NCBI GenBank assembly: GCA_963665015.2
Contig: CAXXSY010000003.1
Coordinates: 1,178,001 to 1,242,000 of the forward strand
Source of the DNA: G963662655 sp963665015
Lineage (GTDB): Bacteria > Cloacimonadota > Cloacimonadia > Cloacimonadales > JAIOQZ01
Length of the DNA: 64,000 bases
Reading direction: 5' to 3'
The translations under genes were made by a program, and so were the position numbers. Under the pieces are notes generated by a model. It was not told where the DNA came from. It did not search any database and saw only the letters and a program-made list of their open reading frames with translations. Positions 45,980 to 54,469 of the stretch are shown piece by piece. Every line of letters begins with the position of its first letter. Position 1 is the first letter of the stretch.

Positions 45980-46111
45980 GAACCCCTATCCCAACCTTTC
46001 CCCTAAATAGGGGAAAGGAGTGGAGAGGTGGTCGGGCACGATATGATATCTAAAGCTTTACGCACCAACGGTTTCCCTCCCATAATTAGGGGAGGGTCAG
46101 GGAGGGGTTCC
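45980..46111. repeat. Left repeat block (R1+R2) of the DUF559 cassette
   Basis: R1 (45980-46069) contains the hairpin CCTTTCCCC-taaat-AGGGGAAAGG; R2 (46070-46111) contains CCCTCCCataattaggGGAGGG. R1 recurs at 46468-46558 and R2 at about 46670-46718, both nearly identical and in the same orientation. Confidence 0.85.
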
Positions 46112-46112
46112 C

Positions 46113-46511
46113 ATGTACCGCACATACTCAAGAAAACTTTTTTACGCAGCAAAGCAACTACGTGCCGAGATGACGCATTCCGAGAAACAGCTATGGCAGA
46201 TGATTCGCAGAAAACAGATTCGAGGCGTGAAATTCCGAAAGCAGGTGCCTTTCGACCGATTCGTACTTGATTTTATGTGCAGTGACCCGAAAATAATCAT
46301 CGAAGTTGATGGACAAATTCATGGCCAGCAGCAAATGAGGGATCAAGGACGTGACGAATTCTTTCGGGATAAAGGATATACGATACTGCGTTTTCGAAAC
46401 GAGCAAATCCGGAATGATCTGACTTCTGTGTTGCGTGAGATTGATCGTGTAGTTGAGAGATTGATAAGAACCCCTATCCCGACCTTTCCCCTAAATAGGG
46501 GAAAGGAGTAG
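46113..46511 (+). CDS. DUF559 (Vsr/restriction-endonuclease-like) protein
   Basis: 132 aa. DUF559 hallmarks: LRAEMTHSEKQLWQMIRRKQ, VKFRKQVPFDRFVLDF and IIIEVDGQIH, which supply the D...ExD-type acidic residues of the PD-(D/E)xK-like fold, and YTILRFRNEQI. Family function is unproven; a DNA nuclease role is inferred from the fold. The SD (GGAGGGG) of ATG 46113 lies inside repeat R2, and the stop lies inside repeat R1', so the gene and repeats form one unit inserted after galE. Confidence 0.85.
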   Translation: MYRTYSRKLFYAAKQLRAEMTHSEKQLWQMIRRKQIRGVKFRKQVPFDRFVLDFMCSDPKIIIEVDGQIHGQQQMRDQGRDEFFRDKGYTILRFRNEQIRNDLTSVLREIDRVVERLIRTPIPTFPLNRGKE

Positions 46512-46718
46512 GGAGGTGGTCGGGCACGACATGATATTCTAATGCTTTACGTACCAACTGATTCCATCTACTAACCAAGGCAGGAAGTAGAGATGTGATT
46601 GAGAATACTCGAGTCTTACGTGGAAATACCAAGTTCAATCGTTATAGCAAGACACCTAACGCATTTCGTACCAACGGTTTCCCTCCCCTAATTAGGGGAG
46701 AGTCAGGGAGGGGTTCTC
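46468..46718. repeat. Right repeat block (R1' and R2') of the DUF559 cassette
   Basis: R1' (46468-46558) overlaps the DUF559 3' end; R2' (about 46670-46718) reaches the stop codon of the ferredoxin gene. The 110 nt between them is AT-rich and holds nothing recognisable. Confidence 0.85.
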
Positions 46719-47505
46719 ACTCAATCAGCAATATCTTTCCCGAATCCTTCCTGCCACCGGACCGCACACGATAGAGGTAAATTCCGGAAGGAAGTGGTTT
46801 CCCGTGTCGGTCGCGCGCGTCCCAGGAGATCGAGGATGTACGAGAAGCCTTCGTGAGTGAACGCAGCTTCTGACCGACGACGTTGTAGATTTCGATGGTG
46901 CAGGATCGATCGTCGGGCAGCGAAAACCGTACCGTGTTTCCGGCGCGGACGGGATTCGGGAAGCATTGTATCGCGAGTGGATGTTCGTCGATAGGATCAT
47001 CGTCGATATCGTTTTCGCGAACCAGCGTAAAGTCCATCTTGATCACTGTATCCGGCTGCACGACGACATCCTCGACGAGCAGGTCTTCGAAACCATCGGC
47101 CGAACACGTCACGTCGTACGTGCCTTCGTACAACACCAGGCAGTAATCGCCGAACAGACCGCTCATCGCCACGCAGGTATCGGCATGGACCACCGCGCCA
47201 CGCATTCCGAACTGCGTGCTGCTGTCCCGTACCGTACCCATGATGAACGACCTCGCGTCATTCGGATAGATCGCGCTACGCGGACAAATTTCCACACAGT
47301 CGCCGCAACCGTCGCAAAGATTCTGGTCGATGCGCATGCAGTGCAGTTCCATATCGTACGATATCGCACCATTGGGACAGATAAAGGTACACTCCGCGCA
47401 GCCGTCGCAGATGCCGGGATTGATCTGATAGGTCTCTCGAACCGAGCCGGCGAAGAGGATGAATCCAAAAGATATTAACAGGAATACGTTTATCGCTCGT
47501 CGCAT
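46717..47505 (-). CDS. Exported 2[4Fe-4S] ferredoxin with C-terminal sorting domain
   Basis: 262 aa from ATG 47505 (GGAGG 4-5 nt upstream; the longer frame lacks an SD). Signal peptide MRRAINVFLLISFGFILFAG, then two complete ferredoxin motifs CDGCAECTFICP and CDGCGDCVEICP (about residues 32-75), a carboxypeptidase-regulatory-like beta domain (IMGTVRDSSTQFGMRGAVV ... about 85-165) and a short type IX-like sorting domain (CFPNPVRAGNTVRFSL ... SGIYLYRVRSGGRKDS). This combination would put iron-sulfur clusters outside the inner membrane. Paired with the FGE-like lipoprotein gene upstream (59-nt gap). Function unknown; periplasmic or surface electron carrier is an inference. Confidence 0.85.
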   Translation of the reverse strand: MRRAINVFLLISFGFILFAGSVRETYQINPGICDGCAECTFICPNGAISYDMELHCMRIDQNLCDGCGDCVEICPRSAIYPNDARSFIMGTVRDSSTQFGMRGAVVHADTCVAMSGLFGDYCLVLYEGTYDVTCSADGFEDLLVEDVVVQPDTVIKMDFTLVRENDIDDDPIDEHPLAIQCFPNPVRAGNTVRFSLPDDRSCTIEIYNVVGQKLRSLTKASRTSSISWDARDRHGKPLPSGIYLYRVRSGGRKDSGKILLIE

Positions 47506-47564
47506 TGCACCTCCATGTATCGAGACCACGAAACCTTTTATGCAATTACGATGCCGAAACGCTA

Positions 47565-49067
47565 CTACTCCGCGATCCTTGCAAGACGAAAGCCGTTAAT
47601 ATCGCTTGAGGAGCCCGGAACGCGATGACCGCGACTGAACACACTGCAACTACTGGCATTGCCGATCCAGCAACCGCCTCGCAGAACCCGCCAGGATAAC
47701 GGGCTGGACTCGGGACCCTTGGGATTGATCTGCGCTACATCGCGATAATCGTCATACCAGTCCCAGCACCATTCACTCACATTCCCGCTCATGTCATGGA
47801 TTCCGATGTTATTAGCCTGCTTCCGGCAAACCGGTTGGGGCTTGAATCCCGAGCCGGTGTCCGAATTACTTCGATACCAGCCGACAGCGTCAATGGAATC
47901 ACTGCCGGCATATTGATAATCGGGATCATTGGTCGAGCCCCGTGCCGCGTATTCCCATTCCGCTTCCGTGGGAAGCCTGTAGCCCCCGGCATCCCAGTCG
48001 CAAGACCAGTTCGAGAGGTCGTAACAGGGCGTCAGACCTTGATGAATACTCAGGTAATTACAGTACGCAACAGCGCCATACCAGGCGATCTCGGTACAGG
48101 GGCATCGATGACTTTCCGCATAGTAACTACCGCTGAACGCAAGCCGATCGCCGTTCCAGTCTATGGAACAACTGCTGTCTTCCAGATTCAGCAGTACCCG
48201 GCAATCACCTTGGGCATTCATCACCGCGGTTTCCGTACAGGTAACCAACCCCTGCCGGTATGCCCAGTTAAATACATCGATCACTTCCCGGTGCGTCACT
48301 TCATGAATCCCGATATTGAATGCGTCCAGGGATACTTCATGCACCGGCAGAGCGTTATCTTCGATGTCTCCACGGGTATCCCCCATCACGAACGAACCGG
48401 CAGGTACGAAGATCATGTTGCTCGATTCATCATTCAATGTAATGCCTGCTTCGGTAATATTGCCGGTATAGTAGTACGAGAAGGCATACACTCGATACGA
48501 ATAATCCGCTCCCGTTTCCAGACACTCATCAAGGTAAACGAAGGTGTCGGAGGTAACATCCACGAGCCAGTTCCAGTCTCCCGAATTCGTCCTTCTATCG
48601 ATTCTGAAGCCAACGGTAGGACACAGTGAGGTGTATTCCCATGTCAATTCGCAACTGCATACACTGATTTGCTCGATCTGAAGATTGTGCGGGTGAGGCA
48701 AGGTAATCGCGATAGAGATTTGAGCGTAATCCGACGCATTCCTGTAGTCAGCGGCATACACGCGGTATTCGAGAACGTCCCCGTAGTCAAATCCCGAGTC
48801 GGTGAAGGCTCTCTCGGTATTTTCCAGCAAAATGTAGCTCTCCTGCCATGAAGAATCGTTGAGCTTGCGGTCGATACGATAATGCGCGGTTAGTCCGTCA
48901 TGCACCCATGAAAGCCGGACGCTGGACAAAGACAACATTTCAATCCGAAGCGAATCGACCGGTGCCATCGCGATGCCGGAACCGGTCGGATTGGTGGAAT
49001 CATGCTCTCCACACGAGAGCAGCAAAATACCTGCAATAGCGCATACAATGAATAATCCGTATCTCAT
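47565..49067 (-). CDS. Lipoprotein with two FN3 domains and FGE-sulfatase-like domain
   Basis: 500 aa from ATG 49067. Signal peptide MRYGLFIVCAIAGILLLSC with lipobox Cys19; two FN3-like domains (about 40-120, 125-215); FGE/SUMF1-like domain (about 220-500) with MIFVPAGSFVMGD, YRLPTEAEWEYAARG, DMSGNVSEWCWDWYDD, VLRGGCWIGNASSC and NGFRLARIAE. Of the two Cys used by true formylglycine-generating enzymes only the second seems present, so it is probably a binding or other-acting family member. Outer-surface exposure is possible. Precedes the exported ferredoxin gene. Confidence 0.85.
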   Translation of the reverse strand: MRYGLFIVCAIAGILLLSCGEHDSTNPTGSGIAMAPVDSLRIEMLSLSSVRLSWVHDGLTAHYRIDRKLNDSSWQESYILLENTERAFTDSGFDYGDVLEYRVYAADYRNASDYAQISIAITLPHPHNLQIEQISVCSCELTWEYTSLCPTVGFRIDRRTNSGDWNWLVDVTSDTFVYLDECLETGADYSYRVYAFSYYYTGNITEAGITLNDESSNMIFVPAGSFVMGDTRGDIEDNALPVHEVSLDAFNIGIHEVTHREVIDVFNWAYRQGLVTCTETAVMNAQGDCRVLLNLEDSSCSIDWNGDRLAFSGSYYAESHRCPCTEIAWYGAVAYCNYLSIHQGLTPCYDLSNWSCDWDAGGYRLPTEAEWEYAARGSTNDPDYQYAGSDSIDAVGWYRSNSDTGSGFKPQPVCRKQANNIGIHDMSGNVSEWCWDWYDDYRDVAQINPKGPESSPLSWRVLRGGCWIGNASSCSVFSRGHRVPGSSSDINGFRLARIAE

Positions 49068-49220
49068 AACCTCTCCACACATGTCGGTTTGTATTGCAAT
49101 ACTGTAATTCACGGTTGAAGCTGTAAAGGAAAATCTCCATGATCCATCCTCTCCACACGTCGGCGGTTTTTCTGGACATCCGAAGCGAACCGGTTATCGT
49201 TTGACCCGGAGAACGAATCG

Positions 49221-50111
49221 ATGAGAAGCACCGACAACGAAGCAATCGCGGCAACCAGACGGGTCACCTGGGCGGGACTGGTCGTCAACCTGCTGCTATC
49301 CGCCCTGAAATTCGTCACCGGTATCCTGGGCAATAGCCAGGCGGTGGTCGCGGACGCGGTACACAGCGTATCGGACACGGTGACCGACCTGGCGGTAATC
49401 TTCGGCGTCAAGTTCTGGAACGCGCCGCCGGACGAGGATCACCCGTACGGACATCGCAGGATCGAGACGCTGATCACGGTCTTCATCGGCGTGGTGCTGG
49501 CAGTGGTGGCGGTGGAGCTGGCGCGTGACGCCATCCGCGGAATCCAGTCGGCGGAAGAGCACATCCCGCGCTGGATCGCGCTCATCGGCGCAGGTGCGTC
49601 TATCGTCAGCAAGGAAATCCTCTACCGCGTCACCGTGCGCATCGGTCACAAGCAGAAATCTCCCGCCCTGATCGCCAACGCCTGGCACCACCGTTCGGAC
49701 GCCTTCAGCTCGATCCCGGCGCTGCTGGCGGTCGTCGCGGCGATTATCGATCCGAGGCTCGCGGTGCTCGACCACGTAGGCGCGATCGTGGTGGCGGTGT
49801 TTATCCTGAAGGTCGCCTGGGATATTGCCTGGCCCGCGCTGAAGGAACTGACCGACGCCGGTGCATGCAAGAAAGAACACGAAACCATCGTCCGCATCGC
49901 CATGAGCGTCGAGGGCGTCCGCACCGCGCACGCCGTGCGGTCGAGGCGTGTCGGGCAAACGCTGCACGTGGATATGCATATCGAGGTCGATGCGGATATA
50001 AGCGTGTATGATGGGCACGAGATCGCCACGAGGGTCAAGCGTCGGCTGATCGACGAGGGCCCGGGCATCGCGGATGTGGTGGTGCATATAGAACCATATG
50101 GGGAGTCATGA
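49221..50111 (+). CDS. Cation diffusion facilitator metal exporter
   Basis: 296 aa, CDF family. Metal-site motifs ADAVHSVSDTVTD and DHPYGHRRIETL, with HHRSDAFSS for the second half-site; about six membrane helices, then the cytosolic ferredoxin-like dimerisation domain with GQTLHVDMHIEVDAD. Exports divalent metal (Zn, Fe, Mn or similar) using a proton gradient. First of a three-gene overlapping operon with the AhpD-like and nfo genes. Confidence 0.92.
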   Translation: MRSTDNEAIAATRRVTWAGLVVNLLLSALKFVTGILGNSQAVVADAVHSVSDTVTDLAVIFGVKFWNAPPDEDHPYGHRRIETLITVFIGVVLAVVAVELARDAIRGIQSAEEHIPRWIALIGAGASIVSKEILYRVTVRIGHKQKSPALIANAWHHRSDAFSSIPALLAVVAAIIDPRLAVLDHVGAIVVAVFILKVAWDIAWPALKELTDAGACKKEHETIVRIAMSVEGVRTAHAVRSRRVGQTLHVDMHIEVDADISVYDGHEIATRVKRRLIDEGPGIADVVVHIEPYGES

Positions 50112-50452
50112 TGAGCAAAAGAGAGACATTTGAAGCTGAGCGCGAGCGCTTGAACGAAACCACCATGAAGTACGCCGGGAAGGAGCTGAAGCGGTTCTTC
50201 AGCCTGGACGGGCAGGTCTATCGCGAAGGCGCGCTACTGGCAAAGACCAAGGAGATGCTGGGTCTGGTCGCGTCTATGGTGCTGCGCTGCGACGACTGCA
50301 TCAAATACCACACCATCCAGTGCCACGATTGCGGCGTCACAAGCGAGGAATTCAACGAAGCTGTCTCCGTCGCGCTGATCGTCGGCGGCTCGATCGTGAT
50401 CCCGCATATCCGCAGGGCGATGGAACTGTGGGACGAACTGGAGCAATCATGA
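50108..50452 (+). CDS. Carboxymuconolactone decarboxylase/AhpD-like protein
   Basis: 114 aa, all-helical CMD fold. The AhpD-like redox CxxC is present: SMVLRCDDCIKYHTIQC. Such proteins act in peroxide or thiol metabolism. Overlaps the transporter stop (ATGATGAG; second ATG 50111 also possible) and the nfo start by 4 nt. Context with a metal exporter and a DNA-repair nuclease points to stress defence; the exact reaction is not predictable. Confidence 0.85.
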   Translation: MMSKRETFEAERERLNETTMKYAGKELKRFFSLDGQVYREGALLAKTKEMLGLVASMVLRCDDCIKYHTIQCHDCGVTSEEFNEAVSVALIVGGSIVIPHIRRAMELWDELEQS

Positions 50453-51294
50453 AGCGGATCGGTGCCCACGTCAGCGCCGCGGGAGGCGTGTTCAATGCGC
50501 CCTTGAACGCGCAGAAAATCGGCGCCAAAGCCTTCGCGCTCTTCACTAAAAACCAGAAGCAGTGGAAGGCTAAACCGCTGACCGAAGACATCGTCGAGAA
50601 GTTTTTATCCAACTGCAAGACAGCAGGTTACAGTCCGGAGCACATCCTGCCGCACGATTCGTATCTGATCAACCTCGGCAATCCGGACAGCGAGAAACGC
50701 GCCAAATCGCTGGACGCCTTCATCGACGAGCTCCGGCGCTGCGAACAACTCGGTCTGATGTATCTGAACTTCCATCCGGGTAGTCACCTGGGTAAGGTTT
50801 CGGAGGACGAATGCCTTCAAATCATCGCGGACGGTGTCTCGGAAGCGCTGAGCAGAACAAAGTCGGCGATCGCGGTGATCGAGAACACCTCCGGCATGGG
50901 CAACCACGTCGGATACCGGTTCGAGTACCTCGCGCGCATCATCGAGCTTGTCGAGCCGAAGGACCGCGTCGGCGTCTGCATCGACACCTGTCACGCTTAC
51001 ACCGCAGGCTACGATTTCCGCACACCCGAAGCCTACGAAAAGACGATGAAGGATTTTGACGACGTGATCGGAATCCGCTACCTGAAAGGCATGCACCTGA
51101 ACGACACGCAGAAAGCGCTGGGCAGTCGGATCGATCGACACGCCTCCATCGGCGAGGGCGAACTTGGCGAAAAAACCTTCCGGCTAATCATGAACGACCC
51201 GCGCCTGGACGAGATTCCAATGATCCTCGAAACGCCCGACGAAACCATCTGGGACAAGGAAATCGCGCTGCTCTATTCGCTATCCTCTTCGTAG
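50449..51294 (+). CDS. nfo: Endonuclease IV
   Basis: 281 aa from ATG 50449 (overlaps the previous stop by 4 nt). AP endonuclease 2 TIM barrel with the metal ligands: LNFHPGS, VIENTSGMGN, CIDTCHAYTAGYD, HLNDTQKALGSRIDRH, IGEGELG and ILETP. Cleaves abasic sites in base-excision repair. Its last 22 nt overlap the 3' end of the convergent GH31 gene. Confidence 0.95.
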   Translation: MKRIGAHVSAAGGVFNAPLNAQKIGAKAFALFTKNQKQWKAKPLTEDIVEKFLSNCKTAGYSPEHILPHDSYLINLGNPDSEKRAKSLDAFIDELRRCEQLGLMYLNFHPGSHLGKVSEDECLQIIADGVSEALSRTKSAIAVIENTSGMGNHVGYRFEYLARIIELVEPKDRVGVCIDTCHAYTAGYDFRTPEAYEKTMKDFDDVIGIRYLKGMHLNDTQKALGSRIDRHASIGEGELGEKTFRLIMNDPRLDEIPMILETPDETIWDKEIALLYSLSSS

Positions 51295-53312
51295 ATAAAG
51301 AATTCCACCTCCCATTCCTGCAAGAATCCTTCCACATGCGCCTCGCTATCGAGCGTAACGCTACCTCTTTCATTATCGCGCCAGAGTTCCAGCGTCGCGG
51401 AGTCTTTCAACAATCCGATCACCTGCATGCTATCGGCATCCGGAGTTTTCAGCGCGATCAGACGGTCCTGCGGGATGAACAGCAGCATCTCGTCCAACTC
51501 TGCATCGACGTAGTGGTGTCCCTCGGCGAGAATCTCCGCGTCGAAGTCGTCCCATTTCCGCACCGTCAGCATCAGCCAGGTTCCCTCCGGTAGATAGACA
51601 TACCGTCCACGCGAATTTTGCCCGTGAACCGGCGCCGCCATCAGCGATTCACCGATGAAAAACTGATCCTCGAACGTCGCCAGGGCCGGATCGTCGTAGT
51701 GATACGCCAGCGGACGAATGAGCGGTTCACCCTCGTGCGCCGCTTTCAGGAATTCGGAATAGAGGTACGGCAAGAGCGCGTAACGCAGCCGGATGGTATC
51801 GCGCAGGATATCGCGCGTCTCGTCGTCGAACTGCCATGGCTCCTGCGGGCGGGTTCCGACGGCGCTGTGGTTGCGGAAGAACGGGGTCAGCGCGCCGAGT
51901 TGGGTCCAGCGAACGAGCAGCTCCGGGCTGACATTGTCGTTGAAGCCGCCCACGTCGGCACCGCAGAAGAGGAAGCCGCACAGATTCAGACTCTGGATCA
52001 TGCGGATGTGCAGAAGAAGGTGTTCCCAACGACTGGCGTTGTCACCCGTCCAGAGTCCGCTGATCCGGTGCGTGCCGCTGTAGCTCGAACGTGAGAAGAG
52101 GAATTTTGCGTCACGCGACGCCCTGACCATCCCGTAACCGTAGAGGTTGTGGATGTCCGTGTGTTTGATTCGTTTGCCGTCGTCGTCTCGCTGGAACATC
52201 GCGCAAAAATTTTCGGGGAAATTCTGGATATCCTCGCAACTCCAGCGCATGTCGAAGATGCCCTGCGGCTGAAGGTCGTCGGGACTATCCAGCTTCGAAA
52301 CCGACCGGCGGATGCGTTCGAGGCTGCTGTCGGTGCAGAACATGGCCGGTTCGTTCATGTCGCACCAGATGCCTTCGATCCCGCTCTCGAGCAGATGACG
52401 GACATGGGAAGCCCACCAGTCGCGGGTTTTCTCGTTGTGGAAATCCGGCAGGTGTGTCCAGCCGGGCCAGACCATCGCGCGATAGGGTTTCCCATCTTTG
52501 TCGGTGCAGAAATACCCGCCTTCGAGACCCTCCCGGCAGATTTCGTACCCGGGATCAATCTTCACGCCCGGATCGAGGATCGCGACCAGCCGGATGCCCT
52601 GTTTCTTCAGGTCTTCGGCGAGCTTCGGAAGGTTCGGAAAGCGCTCCTCATCGACGGTGAACACACGGTAGCCCTTCATGTAGTCGATGTCGAGGTGGAT
52701 AGCGCTGCACGGGATATCGTGCTCCCGGAATTTGTCGGCGAGCGCGCGCACGGTCTTCTCGTCCGGGTAGCTCCATCGACTCTGGTGGTAGCCGAACGCC
52801 CACTCGGGTGGGACATAGGACGATCCGGTCAGGCGCAGGTATTCGGATGCGCACTCGCGGATGGTGTCGGCGTGCCACAGGTAGAGATCGAACGTGTCGG
52901 ACGGGATAGCGATGGTCAATTCGTCGCGCCGGGTGAAGCCGATATCGAAATCGATTTTCGCGGGGTAATCGACGAACAATCCGAGGCAACTCCCGCCGCA
53001 GATGTAGAGGACGGGATGCGAGCTGTAGAGCGCGTCCTTGTCCGGATTGTGGTGCGGTTCATCGACGCACCATGCGCGGTATCGGCGACCGCGTTTGTTC
53101 AACGGGCCGAGTTGCTCGCCCAGTCCGAGCACGATTTCGTCGTCATTCATCGTGAGCCTGAGACGGTAGCCATTCTCGATTTGTTCGATTCGAATGCGCG
53201 AACCGAAGGGGTGCGTATCGCACGGCTCCCACGGTTTGAGAATGACGGCGCCGGTCTCGATCGGTTCCGAGAATCTCAAACGGTAAATTTTATCATTATT
53301 ACGAATCAGCAT
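51273..53312 (-). CDS. GH31 alpha-glucosidase
   Basis: 679 aa. Nucleophile Asp in GIWCDMNEPAMF (about 320) and acid/base Asp in WTGDNASRWEHL (about 422) are present; N-terminal beta domain and C-terminal beta domains follow the GH31 layout. Also AFGYHQSRWSYPDEK and PDFHNEKTRDWWA. No signal peptide, so likely acts on intracellular maltodextrins, consistent with glycogen phosphorylase nearby. Start ATG 53312 has GGAGG 4-5 nt upstream. A TTAACA-repeat operator lies 64 nt upstream. Confidence 0.93.
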   Translation of the reverse strand: MLIRNNDKIYRLRFSEPIETGAVILKPWEPCDTHPFGSRIRIEQIENGYRLRLTMNDDEIVLGLGEQLGPLNKRGRRYRAWCVDEPHHNPDKDALYSSHPVLYICGGSCLGLFVDYPAKIDFDIGFTRRDELTIAIPSDTFDLYLWHADTIRECASEYLRLTGSSYVPPEWAFGYHQSRWSYPDEKTVRALADKFREHDIPCSAIHLDIDYMKGYRVFTVDEERFPNLPKLAEDLKKQGIRLVAILDPGVKIDPGYEICREGLEGGYFCTDKDGKPYRAMVWPGWTHLPDFHNEKTRDWWASHVRHLLESGIEGIWCDMNEPAMFCTDSSLERIRRSVSKLDSPDDLQPQGIFDMRWSCEDIQNFPENFCAMFQRDDDGKRIKHTDIHNLYGYGMVRASRDAKFLFSRSSYSGTHRISGLWTGDNASRWEHLLLHIRMIQSLNLCGFLFCGADVGGFNDNVSPELLVRWTQLGALTPFFRNHSAVGTRPQEPWQFDDETRDILRDTIRLRYALLPYLYSEFLKAAHEGEPLIRPLAYHYDDPALATFEDQFFIGESLMAAPVHGQNSRGRYVYLPEGTWLMLTVRKWDDFDAEILAEGHHYVDAELDEMLLFIPQDRLIALKTPDADSMQVIGLLKDSATLELWRDNERGSVTLDSEAHVEGFLQEWEVEFFIYEEDSE

Positions 53313-53375
53313 GTTGCCTCCATGTTAACGATCACGATAGCGCCTTTCGTGTCCAGTGTTTTCTATCTGCCTGAT

Positions 53376-53403
53376 TTAACAGCAAATTAACACATCGCTA
53401 ACA
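53376..53403 (+). promoter_or_regulatory. Candidate PhoB/PhoP box (three 11-bp-spaced TTAACA repeats)
   Basis: TTAACA at 53376, TTAACA at 53387 and CTAACA at 53398, exactly 11 bp apart. This matches the PhoP-box rule TT(A/T/C)ACA-N5 of Bacillus and the 11-bp period of the E. coli Pho box. A TTGACA follows at 53427. The same pattern occurs upstream of pstS. It could control phoB on plus, or GH31 on minus. Confidence 0.5.
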
Positions 53404-53519
53404 GACGATTTATTCGCCTTTTTTGTTTGACAAAGTACCTTATCTGAAAATTCGTACCAGTAAATCATAAGTGCCGATATCCTCTTGATGAATGTGTGGA
53501 TTCATGACTCTCCGGGACC

Positions 53520-53756
53520 GCCAAGCTCCGGCTTGGCAAAGACTGTTCTCCGGGACCGCCAAGCTCCAGCTTGGCATAAGGTGCCTCCCGATGGTCCGCC
53601 AAGCTCCAGCTTGGCATTAATTCGAGATAGGTAGTACGACACACACAGAAATCAAGAGAGAGCCAAGCTGGAGCTTGGCGGACCTTAAGAGAAGAGAGTG
53701 CCAAGCTGGAGCTTAGCGCACCCACAGAGAAAGAGAGTGCCAAGCTGGAGCTTGGC
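53520..53756. repeat. Array of six palindromic units, three forward then three inverted
   Basis: GCCAAGCTCCAGCTTGGC (stem GCCAAGCT/AGCTTGGC) at 53520, 53558, 53598 and, in opposite orientation, 53662, 53700, 53739; spacing 38-40 bp within each half. Flanks (GGACC...) are mirrored too. It fills the space between the operator and phoB. One more copy is at about 27918. The other part of 53313-53519 has no gene. Confidence 0.9.
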
Positions 53757-53787
53757 GGACCAATAGAGAAGAAAACGGAGGAGTCTT

Positions 53788-54468
53788 GTGGAAAACACGA
53801 TCTACATTCTCGATGACGAAGAAGACATTTTATCGCTTGTTTCGCTGAATCTGAAGAAATCAGGATTTCATCCGGTCGCGTTCGACAATGCACGGGACTT
53901 TCACAAGGCGCTGCAGGGCAACGTCCCTGCCCTGATCATCCTCGATCTGATGCTGCCGAACACGGACGGCATGGAGATATGCAAGTCACTGCGCAAGGAC
54001 GAGCGACTCTCCGGCATCCCGATCATCATGCTGACCGCACGCGAAGACGAGATGGATCGCGTCCTCGGCCTCGAGCTCGGCGCTGACGATTACATTACCA
54101 AGCCGTTCTCGCCGCGGGAACTGGTCGCGCGCGTCAAGGCGGTGCTCCGCAGATCGACGCCGGCGACCAAGACGACCCGCAAGCTGTCCGCCGGTATCCT
54201 GACCATGGATTTCAACACCTACGAGGTGTGGGTCAAGGACGAGAAGGTCGGCCTCACATCGACCGAGTTTCGCCTGCTGAAACTCCTGGTGGAGCGTAAG
54301 GGCTGGGTGTTCAGTCGCGAGCAGATTCTCGACTACCTGTGGGGCAAGGAGAAGATCGTGATCGACCGCACGGTGGATGTCCACATCAAGAACCTGCGCG
54401 AGAAGCTGCTGGACGCCGGAGACTACATCAAAAACGTCCGGGGTGTCGGCTACAAGATCGAAATCTGA
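53788..54468 (+). CDS. phoB: PhoB-like response regulator
   Basis: 226 aa, OmpR/PhoB family. GTG start 53788 with GGAGGAG upstream. Receiver with acidic pocket YILDDEED, phospho-Asp 53 (IILDLMLPN), Thr (MLTARE) and Lys (ITKPFSP); C-terminal winged helix (TSTEFRLLKLLVERKGWVF ... DVHIKNLREKL ... NVRGVGYKIEI). Followed by its kinase after 1 nt and facing the pst operon, so a phosphate-starvation regulator is the best reading; orthology to PhoB is by context. Confidence 0.88.
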   Translation: MENTIYILDDEEDILSLVSLNLKKSGFHPVAFDNARDFHKALQGNVPALIILDLMLPNTDGMEICKSLRKDERLSGIPIIMLTAREDEMDRVLGLELGADDYITKPFSPRELVARVKAVLRRSTPATKTTRKLSAGILTMDFNTYEVWVKDEKVGLTSTEFRLLKLLVERKGWVFSREQILDYLWGKEKIVIDRTVDVHIKNLREKLLDAGDYIKNVRGVGYKIEI

Positions 54469-54469
54469 T

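Noticed and set aside
47565..49067. True formylglycine-generating enzyme
   Set aside because: One of the two active Cys seems replaced (GGCWIGNASSC) and no sulfatase is nearby.
53520..53756. CRISPR array
   Set aside because: Units are palindromes in both orientations with 20-nt similar spacers and no cas genes.
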